Positions 23,221 through 34,927 of a DNA stretch of 64,000 bases are shown in pieces. The stretch comes from Microcyclospora pomicola (Eukaryota; Ascomycota; Dothideomycetes; Capnodiales). A program made the translations under genes and the position numbers. Where the stretch lies: NCBI GenBank assembly GCA_002786065.1, contig NHNY01000021.1, positions 1 through 64,000 on the forward strand, read 5' to 3'. The notes under the pieces were generated by a model, which was not told the origin of the DNA, searched no databases, and saw only the letters and a list, made by a program, of their open reading frames with translations. Numbering within the stretch: position 1 is the first letter of the stretch; each line of letters starts with the position of its first letter.

Positions 23221-23230
23221 CATATATAGG
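23221..23230 (+). promoter_or_regulatory. TATA box of the 84-residue gene
   Basis: CATATATAGG in an otherwise mixed-sequence promoter, about 280 bp before the main ATG. It places the transcript start near 23250-23270 and implies a long leader that contains the upstream ORF. Confidence 0.5.
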
Positions 23231-23299
23231 TAACGAACTCCCCTTCTCCTTCCGTCCTATTCTCAATCAGCCATCGCGTCAAACTCCTCGAAATCACAT

Positions 23300-23455
23300 A
23301 TGCGATACCAAACTCTCAAGCTATTGCTGGATCTGTCCAAATCCAAAGACAAGTCTACTGGATCCTCTGCTTCTTCGACCATCTCGTCATCTACCCGATC
23401 ATCCTCAACCACAATCTACAAGATCAAGCACTTTATCAACCCCAAGACGTCATAA
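23300..23455 (+). CDS. Upstream ORF, 51 codons, in the leader of the 84-residue gene
   Basis: After the TATA box an ATG at 23300 opens a 51-codon frame, in a different frame from the main ORF. It ends with TAA at 23453-23455, 55 bp before the main start. The peptide starts MRYQTLKLLLDLSKSKDKS and is Ser/Thr-rich in the middle. Either it is a translated uORF that limits reinitiation at the main ORF, or part of it is spliced out. No splice pair is obvious inside it. Not recognised as a known peptide. Confidence 0.4.
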   Translation: MRYQTLKLLLDLSKSKDKSTGSSASSTISSSTRSSSTTIYKIKHFINPKTS

Positions 23456-23510
23456 GTTCTATCGTTGTCATTACAATCACTCGACCTTTGCAACCTTCCA
23501 CCAAATCATC

Positions 23511-23765
23511 ATGTCGATCACCGTTCCCGCCATTGAGACCAATGCCCCCATGGCACGTCGCGATTCTACCTTCCTCAGCTTGTCACCGGTCCAGCATCAA
23601 CTAGTCAGCTTGGTAGACACTCCTGCAGTCGTCAAGAGCACTCCCGAGTCCAGCTCTGAGAGTGCTGTCGACAGCGTCTCGGCTGCCAATGTGGCTTCGC
23701 GCTCCAACAGCATGAGCAGCGATACGACTGGCGGCTTCTTGCGACTCGGCCACGTTGACGAGTAA
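23511..23765 (+). CDS. Small conserved-looking fungal protein, 84 aa, function unknown
   Basis: A single-exon protein of 84 residues, MSITVPAIETNAPMARRDST at the start. It is Ser/Val/Ala-rich, with a central FLSLSPVQHQLVSLVD motif, a Ser/Thr-rich probably phosphorylated middle, and an end reading GGFLRLGHVDE. I recall short filamentous-fungal proteins with the same head, FLSLSPVQ core and (F/G)FLRLG tail and no assigned function. There is no signal peptide or membrane span. The leader is long and rich in CAACC and TC tracts with an unusually good TATA box, as in strongly or inducibly expressed fungal genes. The start context (ATCATCATG) and the homologous-looking N-terminus decide the start, although the frame is open upstream to 23097. 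Confidence 0.6.
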   Translation: MSITVPAIETNAPMARRDSTFLSLSPVQHQLVSLVDTPAVVKSTPESSSESAVDSVSAANVASRSNSMSSDTTGGFLRLGHVDE

Positions 23766-24933
23766 ACGACGTCGCAGCATATTCTTTACTGTGTGGAAAT
23801 TCTCCTGCAAGCACCGCGCTTCTGCTTCTTCTCCGAGATATCCTTCACGACTGGTCGACGCACTCGGAACTCGGACCCGACATGGCTCGGCAATGACTAG
23901 TTGTTACTTTTCTTCTGATTTTCGGAATATGCGTAATTCACCGACTCTGACGGAATCTAGAATGGCGTTGGGTGTAATGGGATGGCGTACAACAAGAACG
24001 CCCGTTCTGGCAGGTCTCTGGCGTTTTACTTTACGAGACTTGGGTCATGTGGCAACTAGCCCTACCATGTCAAGGCAGGAATCTAGCTGTACAGCGGAGT
24101 TATTCTTTCTCGCATGCTTCAGTAGTATACCACAATCTATGACTATCTCATCCAGAATCTCATCAATTGTTCATCATCAAGATCACAGCGCATTTCGAGT
24201 CCGCGGAGTACATCAAGGTGAAATGGACAAGCACATGAAGATACCGCTGTGCAATGCTGCGATCATGACGTACTTACACCACATACAGTATACAATTCGC
24301 CTCGGACCCTTCATCCACCTCCCATCTTGCCATACTCGTCATGCAAGCCCGTCCGCAGGTACATCAGGCACAGTACCAGCGCCACCATGCACGCCTCCAC
24401 GCGTCGTTCGCACTGTTCGCCGGCCCTCGCCGACGCTCCGAGTGTTCCAGGTACAGGGGCGTGGACATGAGCTCTCTCCGTCTAAGCGTGCAAGGGGAGA
24501 TACAGGTATAGGTATAGGTACAGGTACAGGTATACGTACTGTGATGACTACAGGCGAGTATCGTACTTTTGCTTACGGGACCAAGTATCTCACTTTCTCC
24601 GGTATGATTTGGTCAGATGCATGATACCATCGACGTACGAATACGCGGATGGACAGACCTACGTTGCGTGCTTGTCAATGCATTACGGACCTGATTTGTT
24701 GACAAGAACAAGCCTTTTGTCATTGCACGTATATCGATCTCATGATGACCCGGCATCATGAGTCTTGCGGGTGTTTCTGCTGCAGCTAGGATCTATCTAC
24801 CGACGGCCACGTTGTATTCAAACAGGATTAACGAGGAATTTTGCATCATTTACATCCGGAGGGCGAAGATATGCTCTCTCAACATTCAAGTTGTCATCCA
24901 GATTCCCCAAACTCCACCGCTCGTGCAGCCGCT
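23766..24933. other. Intergenic, 3' flanks of convergent genes
   Basis: About 1.2 kb. Contains the GGTATA/GGTACA repeat at 24505-24534 and nothing else recognisable. Confidence 0.45.
24505..24534. repeat. Hexamer repeat GGTATA/GGTACA, five units
   Basis: Five tandem hexamers: two GGTATA, two GGTACA, then GGTATA. Simple repeat without an evident role. Confidence 0.75.
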
Positions 24934-26190
24934 CTACAAAGACAAGTTCAAGAACTTGGCCGCACCCTCGAGGCTTCCGCTGGAGATGTTGAGTGCCTTG
25001 ACGGCCTCGAAGTGGCCGACGCCTTGCGCGGTGAGGGCGGCGTGGTTGGCGGGCCATGGGACCTCGGTCGGACCAGCGAAGGCACGCTTGGCGTGGACGC
25101 TGCGCTTCGACGTCGTGCCGTCGAACAGCGCGCTGCCTACGTCCTTGACCCATGTAGGCTGGTCGAGGCCGTCGCTTCCGCCGGCATCCTGTTGATGGTT
25201 AGACCGGATACCGTCTCAAACTCTTGCAGGAAAGGAAGGAGGAGAAGAAGACGTACCCAGTACTCCCAGCCTGCAACACCACCGAGACCAGTGCTGCTTG
25301 TCAGCTGCGTGATCACGGACGTGAGGGTGCTGATGCCAACGAAACCGGAGCCGCCGTCGCCGGAGTTGTCGAGCACACCCGCGTTGATGCGCGACGGGTC
25401 CCATCCGCCGCTGGAGATGATGCTGTTGTAGTTATCGGTTGTGCTGAAGTCACCCCAGCCGTTGTAGAATTGGGCGTTCTACGAGGCAGTCAGCATCGGA
25501 TACACTTTGTCAGGTTCAAGACGAGGTCTGCATTGCACTCACGTAGTAATTGACCAGCTTGTTGCCATTCCCGTCCACGGCCTGCGAGTCGAGGCTGACG
25601 TAGTCAACACCAGACAGACCGGATCCGCCAGCCTGGAGCTCAGTTGCCACGGGAGCCATGGAGAGGACAAAGTCATCGCCCATGTCGCTCCGGAACTGGT
25701 TGAGGAGGGCGAGCGGGCAGCTGATGTCGACCTGCTCCTCAATGTCGAGATCCACGCCCTGCACGCCGTGGCGCTTGATGATGTCGAGCAGCGGGTCGTA
25801 GAACTGATGCTGCACGGTGGCCGGGACATCAGTCCCGCAGAGCGTCGGGTAGCTTCCAGCCGCGGCGCCGCCGATCATGAACAACACCTTGATGCCGCTC
25901 TGTTGCAGCGTCGCCACGTCGCTCCAGACCTGGTCGAACGACGAGTCGTCGGGTGAGGCATCGTTGAGGTTGATCGTGCCGTCCGAGTTGACGTGCAGGG
26001 CCGCCAGGTTGACGTGCGTCACCTGGGTGCCGTCATTCAGGAGCGGGAGGAGGGAGAGCGGGTTGCCGCTGGTGTCGTGGAAGGTCTGCACATACTGGAC
26101 GAGGTGTCCGGAGGTGGCCTGGCGCTTGGGGATGGACGCCGCAAGCGTCAGGGTCGTGAAGGCCGACAGGGCAGAGAGAGTAGCACGCAT
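24934..26190 (-). CDS. Secreted GH18 chitinase-family protein
   Basis: Three exons, 26190-25543, 25478-25257 and 25188-24934, all phase 0, give about 374 residues. The signal peptide is MRATLSALSAFTTLTLAAS, followed by a KR site. The GH18 TIM barrel shows VQYVQTF, THVNLAALHVN, KVLFMIGGAAAGSY (the SxGG-like strand), QGVDLDIEEQ (144-153), FVLSMAP, SGVDYVSLDSQ, NAQFYNGWGD and GWEYW. Similar class V-type fungal endochitinases end with the same C-terminal extension containing KALN(I/L)SSG. The catalytic Glu is E151, and D147 and D149 are present. The first Asp of the usual DxxDxDxE is Gln144. The role is extracellular chitin or related N-acetylglucosamine polymer turnover in wall remodelling or nutrition. 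A TATA-like element lies about 85 bp upstream on the minus strand. Confidence 0.9.
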
Positions 26191-27521
26191 GACTGCGTAT
26201 AACGACAGGGTTGGGAGGGTTGGAAGCAAAGGGACTGAGGAGTGCGAAAGCAACGGGGCCGCACACCTTAGCTATAGATATGTTTCGACGGTGATTCCGT
26301 CATCTCCTCTCTTGATCCTGGACATCTCGTAGCATGTTGGCTAGTATTCGCAGCGGCTGTGCTGTTGGTGATCAGCGTGACATCAAGCATAGCGAAGGAT
26401 CAACTACATGATCCTCCACCGTGCTGGAGAATCCGTTGATCTCCCTCGTCCCAGCCGCGGTCCGGTGTTGCATTTACAGCACCAGATAACTCGATCTAGC
26501 ATCATCAGCGACTGGTCGATCAGAGACAATGCGCTGCAGCCATATGCTATTCAACGTGTCGTGCGTGTGGTCCGTCGCTCGAACCCCGGAAAGCGAGAGG
26601 TTTAGCATTCCTCCCGTCAGAATCTTGGCATTGGGGAAAGCCATAGCTCTCTACCTGATTTCTGCATCACTTGCCGCATCCGGCATGATCTGTTCATAGT
26701 CCTTCAATCCGCAGGGGAAGACGACGAATCGCAGCCGTCGTGCTGCTGTTGCAAGGTTGGAACGTCTGCATGTTGGCACGGTACCAGATCCTTCGTGTAT
26801 ATGTGATGGTAAGGAGGGTTGTAAAGGCGGAACACTGCTTATGAAGAAGTGAGGTCTGGCTACGTCGTGCCGATATATCGTGCTCTCATTCCTGACTTCT
26901 AGGAGGAAGATTCGTTGCAGCTCTTCATAATTGTATAAACATGAATATATCAAGCCATCGGGCAACGAGCAGTAAAATAGAACGAGGAGGCCGCCCAAGC
27001 CGCGCACGAACAGGATCAATAAGGACTTTGCAACAATGTACTCTTTTACGTGTTCAGCTCATAGACTCCGCCTCAGCATTCAATGTATAAGTCTTTCAGC
27101 ACATCATGATATCACGATCAAGGCATGCTCCCTGGTCAGCATACGAATACGAACAGAGCACAAGTAAAGTATTCATCATGTCATTAAGCCAAGTTGTTAT
27201 GTAAGAGAACAAGAAACGAGAAGAACGCGGAAGGATGACATGCCAACTGGGAACAGATCCACATATGCTCCTCCCATGGCTTGGTGTACAAGCCATTAAT
27301 CTGACAAATGTAAGGAACAAGTGATGGACTGGTGCTTGGGCAAGCTGTTTGACTGGACAAAAACAGTCCAGGTGAAAAGGAGATGGAACACGAGCATTGA
27401 CGTCGAGTCAGATCAGGCGTAGAGACGCCGACATAAAAGAGATTCATCGTGAAAGCGAACGCTTGCAAGAGTTAGAGGTCCAAGGGAATGACGGATGTCA
27501 AAAAAGGTAAAGGCAGCGCGA
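26191..27521. other. Intergenic, chitinase promoter and ApsA 3' flank
   Basis: About 1.3 kb. A TATCTATAG-type TATA element on the minus strand lies at about 26271-26282. No further gene recognised. Confidence 0.45.
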
Positions 27522-30500
27522 TCATCGATGTGAATGACTGCCGAATCGTGAGGTGATGCTGGCGTGTGTATGGCCTTCACCAGCGTGCGAGTGTCGACCG
27601 TTTTTCGACAATGAGCTGACATCATGCTTGCCTGTTTGCATGGAGTCTGATTAGCATCTGCTTACGGCGCTTACTACCAAATGTGTTTGGAGGGAGTGGA
27701 CTTACCATCACAGCAGGCTCTGACGTTCTCCAATTGGTTGGCTTCATCTTCTTGCCTTTGCATCGCTGCGCGCAACTCCTCAGCGCTATCTGCTGCCACG
27801 CTGGCGTTGTAGATCTCGCCATTTTCGCCTGCACTACGACCACGCGAGCTTACACTCGATCGACCACGAATTGTTGACAAGTTGCCGTTCTGATTACTTG
27901 CCCTTCGAAACCGGCTGGTAATCGAGCTGAAGCGGCCAGTCCGACCGCCGTCATGGTTGGCATCCGACGGAGCTGAACTTGTGCGAGATCCTGCGTTTGT
28001 CGCGGCAGCCACAGCTGCGCCGGTGGTACCATTGGCGGTGCTGAGCGGTACAGCGTGAGCTTTATCTGACGCATGTGCGTTACGTTGAGTCAGTGTAGCT
28101 TGATTGGGTGCAGCGCTGCTGGTACGACTGTTATAGCTGCTGAGACTGGCCCGGTGATGGCTGCCGACACTACGATCACGACTTGTAAGCTTGCCAATGC
28201 TTTGTCGAATTTTGAACCCAGGATTGAACTCTTCAAGATCGTCCTCATTGATGGTGTCCTCTGCTTCTGCTTTCTCCTGGTCGGTTCGCAGGAGCAAATA
28301 TGAAAGCGCATTAAACCAGGTCTCGTGTCTTTGACCAGTCTGAGCGGTCATCATAATTTCGCGGCCAGGTGTGACAACTACCAATGTCTTCCTATGTAGG
28401 CCGGGCGGCATCGGATTGTCGTCAGTGACCACCCTTACAGCCTGAATAGCCATACTCTTGGCTTTGAGCATGTGCGGCCCTGCGACGCTGGGGTCCTGTT
28501 CGCTCCAGTACAATGTACGAGTGTACGGATGAATCCAGAAGAACCTGCGATGTCTTGTACTGGACTGCTCGCTCCTGCCAGCCTTGCGCGTGTATTTCCA
28601 CAGATATTCACCAATCATAGTCTGAGTGATGGCTTGAATCATCCTTGGATCTGTGGCTGGCTCCATGTCGTGTGGATATAATACTTGGTTACGGTTAATG
28701 TTGAAGCGTGCATCCAGCTCCGAAGCAAACGAAGACACCGAGCTCCGCCGCGACATATTGCCAGGACTCGACAGGTGTCGTCCGTTACTCAACCTCGCTG
28801 GTCTAGGAGTCGTGCCGTCTCTTGACATGGTTCGCTCACCAGCTCTGTCAGCTGGAGTCCTCGGCCGAGCGTTTCTGTACGCGGAAGCCGGCATAAGAGG
28901 TGGACCCATAGTCCCAACCGTAGAAGATCCCTGCGTGATAGATGGCGCCTTTTGTGCCGCAGCAATTTGAAGCATGTGATTCTCAGGCAAGGGAGGAGGC
29001 TGGTTCGTCTTGGAGCGCATGCTTCCAGCACTTGTAGGACGCCTCGGGCCGCGGGCAAGGTTAGGATCGTTTGCGATGGCGACGCCGTCTATGGAACGAC
29101 GTTGTGCCTTCGGGGTTGTGTTAGCATCCACATCGAGCAGCGAAGTCCTGCTCTTGTTTCGCAGCATGCTCTCGATGTCGTCACCCGATACAGCAGTCTG
29201 AGCACTTTGATCAGACATCGACTTCTGAAACTTGAGAGGTGCGGGAAAGGCAAGCAAATCCCTAGTCAGCTCGGGCTGTTCGGTTCGAACCGTGTTTGGG
29301 TGTATGTCTGCGAGTGGCTGCCTCGCAGTAACATTGGGCTGCTCATGAACAGCCGTCCTTGCCGGTTGCTGACCATAATGCGATGCTTGGCTCTCTGCAA
29401 GCACCGGAGGTTCGGCTGCAAAGAATGCTATCCCAGCAGGAGCCGCATCGGTGCCTGGAATGACAGAACGGTCGGAGTTCTGGCCAATTGCAATGCCCGC
29501 CTTTTGACTCGTGGGTGCGGCATCAATGTCTCTTGCGCTTGTGTGGGGTACAACAGCTGTCTGCGATACACTCGGAATTGGTGATGGCTCGAAGTGCTGA
29601 GACAAGACAGTGGAGAATTCCAGCGGCTGTTGATGTTCTTCGCGAGAGGCAAGACCAAGAGCACCGGCTGCACCAGAGATAAGACCCGCAAAGCCTGCTG
29701 TAGCTTGGGTAGAAGGTTCATCGACCGACTTCTCCTCCACAACTTCTTTGACAGGCAGAGTTGGCTGGAGCGGCTCTGTCTCTTGGGAGATGATACTTGA
29801 ATGCTGGAAAACGAGCACAGGAGGCTCGACATGTGTAGAAGTCAATCCCAAAATCTGCGGAGACTGACTCTTGGAGAGCGGAGTCCGCTGTGTGTCGTCT
29901 TCAACGGCTTCAGCTGACGGGACAGTTGTTGTCACAAGACCAGATCGGCCAGCAGCCACGGTGCTATCGGTGACAGCTTCCAGGCCATCGTGAGCTGCAG
30001 ACGTAACTTCCGGCGAGACGGCCCTCTGATTGACATCGTTCGTATCGCTTGTTGAGTCCTTGCGGCCAGCCCGTCCCAGACCGAACCCAGCCAAAGCTCC
30101 ACCAACAGCACCGCTCATCACCTCACCAGCGCGTTCACGAAGACTTTGCTTCTCGGCGACATTCTCCGGCTCCCAAGGCTCAGTCATCATACCACTAGAA
30201 ACCATCTCAAGCTTTGGCTTGGCTGGCTCGACATTGAAGATAGATGCATCTGGCGCTTGTCCATTGGCCATCTCATAGCCAAATCGAGCGGACCTTGGCG
30301 GGCTGAGAAGGCCCCGCCCTTGAGGGCCGCGGTATACGTTGCTTGTGGGCTCATTTCCTGGCTCCGTCGACTCTCTCACATCATCGGAAACATTTTCGGG
30401 TTCGACACTTGCATATCGTTGGGTTTCTGGCGTGCGCGGGCTATCGAGGTATTCTGACATCGATCTGCTCGGAGTGCCTCCTATGCTACCCTCGTCAAGA

Positions 30501-32365
30501 GCGTCAAGCTCATCTCCGAGACTCTGACCTTGCGGCTGAGGTGTGCCAAGACTTGATGATGGACTGCCATTCATCGGGCTATCGGCCATCACATCTTCAG
30601 TAGCGACATTTCGCCTACTGTTTGCTCGGCCCATGCGCAAGCGGTACTTCGGTTGTTGATTGTGCACAGGCGTTCTGATCTCCTCCGCTTCATCCGCAGA
30701 GGCTGAAGCTGTTGACATGAACGATGAGCGATCGCCAGGCCTGGTGGAGATACCTGAAGCGATCCTGTTTCGATGACTGGTCCGATTCGTAGTTCCTTCT
30801 GTCTCAGTGAGCTCATCGCTATCATCGGCAGCCATGTCTTCCTGCCCGGTCTCGAATGCCTCGGTCTCAGTGGTGAGACCACGTTCAGTCGCGGTTTCGA
30901 ATGCATCCGAACTTTCGGACTCGAAGGGTAAATTCGACCTGCTAGGTGTTCTTTCTCCCTCGTGGTCCTCCCAGTCTGGTTCGTCCTCAACAATTTCCGT
31001 CGTGCTGCTTCTTGCTACACCAAGGCCTCCAAGTTTGACTGGCCGCTTGGACTTCTGGTTGTCGCGCTTCTTGGCAGCGTTAGCATTGATCCCACCATCC
31101 CTACGACCCGACTCGAGCTCGTCACGGGCATCCTGCAACATTCGCTTCAGCTCGAGCTTCTCGGTCTTCTCGCGGTGGATGTTGTTCTTCAGGTTCTGAA
31201 TCATGCGGTGTGCGTGGTTGAGACTTGATTTGATCGTCTCGGTCTCGAGCATCCCGTGCCGAGGCGTACCCTTCACTGGAGAAGCTGGCTCGGAGTGGTC
31301 GGGAGAATAGTTGTCGTCATCTCTCTCTTCATCAGCAGACACAAACTCGGACTCGGATGCAGCACTCTGTTGGCTCCAGCGCGAGGAAACGGCTCTAGCC
31401 AGCTCGGTGTTCTGAGCTGTCAAGTCTTCGATCTTCTTCTGCATGAATTGTCGCTCGGTCTGGTGAGTGACTGCTTCGCGACGCAAGCTGTGTATGTCGG
31501 TCTCTTGCTGTCGTTTGACCATGGCGTGGTCCTCGCTCAACTTATCGTGAGATGCTTTTAGCTCGTCAAACTCACGTTGTGCCGCTGTCTTCTCGCCCTG
31601 CGTGGAAACCAGAACTTGGCTTATTCGATTGTGCTTGTCTGTGGTGGCCTTGATGCTAGCCTCCAATTCTTGCAGCTTCATTTCCAAATTCCAGTTCTCA
31701 TCTTTGTACTTCTGCTCGTTGTCGTCCAAATGTCGGAGCTTCTGCGTCAAAGCCTGTGTCTCGGATTCTAAATGAGCTCTTGCGGAGGTGGTCTCCCGGA
31801 GTGCCTCATCCTTCTCCGCTAAAGCAGCCTGCAGCTGTCGGACCTGAGCGAGCAAGGACGTGCTGATCTCAGTCGCAAACTCGATGTCGTGCACACGGTT
31901 GCTCGGCTGATTACGCTGTTTTCGTGAGGACACGCTCATCTTGCTTGGCGACTCGCGTCCATTTGTAGTCAGAACCGTCGAATTTCCACCATCGCTTGTC
32001 ACTCTGGTTTTCGGCAAGAATGCACGTGCGGACTCCTTGCCTACCTCGTTGTACTCCCGCTCCAGCTCCACCAATCGCTTCTGCAGATCTTCCGGCACCT
32101 CATCATCTGTCTGGACCTGCTCAACGTCTTTCAATCGGGCAAACAGCTCTTTCCGCTGTTGCACAAGCGTTGTGCCTAATCTGGATGCGTCGTGAATGCG
32201 TCGGTCGGTATCCTTCAAATGCGCTTCCAGCGCGCGCTTGACCTGGGATGGCGAGTTCGTCGAATATGTGAGCGACTGATCCGCGTCAAAGGTGGCATAT
32301 CGTAGCGGAGTAGATGAAGGCTGTGCGGATGAGACGGTGAACGGATCGAGTGCAGGAGTCGCCAT
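27522..32365 (-). CDS. apsA: ApsA/Num1 family cortical anchor with PH domain
   Basis: Two exons, 32365-27706 and 27631-27522 (74-bp intron), give about 1589 residues. ApsA/Num1/Mcp5 proteins sit at the plasma membrane and anchor dynein for nuclear migration. In yeast they also tether mitochondria. Residues about 40-110 and 165-335 are coiled coil (for example LVELEREYNEVGKE, RQLQAALAEKDEALRET). A second coiled coil, MIQNLKNNIHREKTEKLELKRMLQDARDELE, follows at about 385-415. The middle is long, acidic and Ser/Thr/Pro-rich. The Mcp5-type PH domain lies at about 1240-1365 (TMIGEYLWKYTRK, HRRFFWIHPYTRTLYWSEQDP, TWFNALSYLL). The spliced C-terminus reads ENVRACCDGKHDVSSLSKNGRHS, a conserved signature of the family. 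Without the intron the frame would stop at GKSTPSKHIW, so the junction is well supported. Head to head with CWC24. Confidence 0.93.
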
Positions 32366-33242
32366 TGTGGTGACACGCGGACCAAGGTGGCCAGCCAGGG
32401 GACCGAAGAGAAAGTGTAAAGAGGGTTACTGGACAAATTCCCGCAGGAGTGAAGTGACAGAAATGCCGATGAAAGACCAAAAAGCTGATCACCGGAAGAT
32501 CACTGCTGACGGTGTGACGAGAAGCAGTGTTGTCGAATAACTTGTTTACATAGGAGACGTGGGGTTCATGCAGGTTGAGCACCAATGAATAGCGCCTGAA
32601 CACGCATCCAGGAAGAGCCGGGGTAGCGAATGCCCGGCGGTGAAGAATCCGTGGAATTGAGATGGCCCAGGAAAGAAACAGATGGACGGCGGAGGCGGTG
32701 GTGAAGTCGATGGTCGTGGCCGTGGTCGTGGTGAGTGAGAGTGTGTTGAAGAGATGGGAAGAACAGAGATGAATGCTCCGCTTGTTGACCACGTCAACAC
32801 GAGTGCGCATACAATTCACGAACGACTATGATCTCGGTAAACATTGGAGACCATCGCCGATGGCACGCTAGGCTGGAATGGGGAGGGATGGGTGGTACGC
32901 GTTTATTGCACGGAATACATCATTATTCTCTTCCATGGACTTTTGCAGTAATGATTCGCTCAGAAGATACAGTGTACACGGCCAGGGCTCAGGGGGTCAA
33001 TAATATGATTGTCGTGGCTATAAGATCGGTCTGTATGTATATGCAAGGAGGCAGATTGGAGAGCCGTAAGGCACACGCTAAATATGGATGTCGCGTGGTT
33101 TGTCAGCACAGCCACACCTTCCAACGCCACAGGTACATGAAATGACCTCAGAGCAGACAAATATATTGTACTTCCACACCTCTTCCACTCCGATCGTCCC
33201 TCACGACTCCACCTACATTCTAGAGGTCATTCGACATAAAAG
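32366..33242. other. Bidirectional promoter, ApsA and CWC24
   Basis: About 880 bp between two divergent start codons. No named motif beyond scattered AT-rich patches. No extra gene recognised. Confidence 0.45.
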
Positions 33243-34190
33243 ATGGCCGACGTAGCCCCGCCCACGTTCAAGAAGCGCACAAACAAGAACATCCGCAAAC
33301 GGCCCGCGACTCCCCCTCCCCAAGACTCCGACTCCGCATCCGACTACACCGACGACGAGGCCGGCGTACGCGTGAAACGACGACGAACCGAAGGCGTCCA
33401 GATCTTCAGCTCGACCGTCCAACCTCTGGCCCACGACCTCAGCAAATCGACCAAGTTCGCCGCGGACAAGAGCACCACCATCGCCGCGACAGACGACGCC
33501 ACGCGCACCTCGCACTGGGACAGCGAGGTGGCCGCCAGCGCACGAAGCACCCATCCCGCGCCCACCACCGTCGCCGACAACGAGCATTCCTCCAATGGCA
33601 CCTACCGTGGTGCCGCGCAATACGGGACCTTCATCGCCAAGAACCGCGAGGCGGGCGCCCGCGCCGTCGGCCCCGTGCGCGCCGCCAGCAACGTGCGGCA
33701 GATCACGGTGACGGACTTTGCGCCGGACGTGTGCAAGGACTACAAGCAGACGGGCTTCTGCGGGTTCGGCGACAGCTGCAAGTTCCTGCACGCGCGCGAG
33801 GACTACAAGCAGGGGTGGCAGTTGGATAAAGAATGGGAGAGCGCGGGGAAGCAGAAGAAGAACGACAGCAAGGACGACGGCAAGGAGACCAAAGAGCTGG
33901 ACGACGAAGCGAAGCTCCTCGCCAGCATCCCGTTCAAGTGCATTATTTGCAAGGCTGACTACACGCGGCCTGTGGTGACGCGGTGCGGGCATTATTTTTG
34001 CGAGAAGTGCGCCATGACGCGCTACATGCGGGAGAAGAAGAAGCAGTGCGCGAATTGCGGGGCGGATACGAATGGGACGTTCAATATGGCGCGGAAGCTG
34101 AGTGAGTTGCTGGAGCGGAAGCGGAAGAGGACGGAGGAGGCGAGAGAGGAAGGTGGGAGTGGGGAGGAGGGGGTTGAGGGTGAAGATTGA
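33243..34190 (+). CDS. CWC24: Pre-mRNA splicing factor Cwc24 (RNF113 family)
   Basis: A 315-residue single-exon protein. Cwc24 joins the activated spliceosome (Bact) near the 5' splice site and the U6-U2 core before the first transesterification. The N-terminus is basic (FKKRTNKNIRKRPATPPP). DFAPDVCKDYKQTGFCGFG at about 159-177 plus DSCKFLHAREDYKQGWQLD form the CCCH zinc finger with its flanks. A C3HC4 RING lies at about 232-275 (CIICKADYTRPVVTRCGHYFCEKC ending CANCGADT). The family order CCCH then RING, and the GTYRGAAQYGTFIAKN segment before it, are diagnostic. The C-terminal tail is charged. The gene is intronless and shares its upstream region with ApsA. Confidence 0.93.
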   Translation: MADVAPPTFKKRTNKNIRKRPATPPPQDSDSASDYTDDEAGVRVKRRRTEGVQIFSSTVQPLAHDLSKSTKFAADKSTTIAATDDATRTSHWDSEVAASARSTHPAPTTVADNEHSSNGTYRGAAQYGTFIAKNREAGARAVGPVRAASNVRQITVTDFAPDVCKDYKQTGFCGFGDSCKFLHAREDYKQGWQLDKEWESAGKQKKNDSKDDGKETKELDDEAKLLASIPFKCIICKADYTRPVVTRCGHYFCEKCAMTRYMREKKKQCANCGADTNGTFNMARKLSELLERKRKRTEEAREEGGSGEEGVEGED

Positions 34191-34927
34191 GACGGCTTCG
34201 ATTGGTCTTTATATTGGATCATTGAATCGTCTCTAGTCAACCTCTCCAGGAGCTGGCGATTGCCTCGAGGCCACTTCTTCACCAAATCACCACGGCTAAG
34301 ATAGACGGAGAGCAAATCAGACCATCAACGACTGTACGCCCTCGAGTCTCAGCCATTCCGATTGTCGCTCTCGATAGCCAGCGAACCGACAGCGAGTGCA
34401 CACTGGACTCAGATTTGAGGCAGCACAAGCCCCGATCATCCTCTCCTCTGGGTACCTCTACGACCACAACAAACCGGAAAACACCTAGACGTGTCGAGCA
34501 CTTCACGTCGTCCTACTCCGAGCAAACCCGCCCGGCTCTAGTCCAAGCTAACAAAGTTGGTAGCATACGGTAGCCAGACACAGCCAGTCAGCATCATCGA
34601 GCGAATATCGATAGATCTAACGATGAATCTAGATTGAGATATATTCCAGTAGCTACCTGACTAGATGCGAGAAAAACGTCCCTTCCATGCTGTGCTGTGC
34701 TGTCCCATGCCGGGAAGACCACAACAGACCCGAACGGATCGTAGAAAAATCTCTGATGTAACCCCATACAATGCCGGGACTGAACTGCCCACGAGCAATG
34801 ATTCGCGATGCCCGACTCTTCTAGATCAAATTCCGTGTAATCCTCCATAAGCCGAGACGATGATACCGTCTATTCATCCGTTCATTCGCTACAAATGCCA
34901 TACAACGCTATGCAATCTCAATCCATC
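34191..34927. other. Intergenic between convergent CWC24 and CLC genes
   Basis: About 740 bp of 3' flank. Nothing recognised. Confidence 0.45.

Larger units (their letters stand above)
19123..23299. other. Gene-poor intergenic stretch, about 4.2 kb
   Basis: Flanked by divergent MDM12 and the 84-residue gene. I find no protein family, tRNA or transposon ORF. Visible features are a CACATG/CATGCA-rich patch at 19450-19510, a GTCAG pentamer repeat near 20.78 kb, and ORFs of up to about 170 codons that overlap one another on both strands with no recognisable composition. It could hold a fast-evolving gene or a non-coding transcript that cannot be recognised by eye. Confidence 0.4.

Noticed and set aside
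33213-33992. Minus-strand 259-codon frame over CWC24
   Set aside because: CCCH and RING zinc fingers on the plus strand identify the real gene. The minus frame is compositional.
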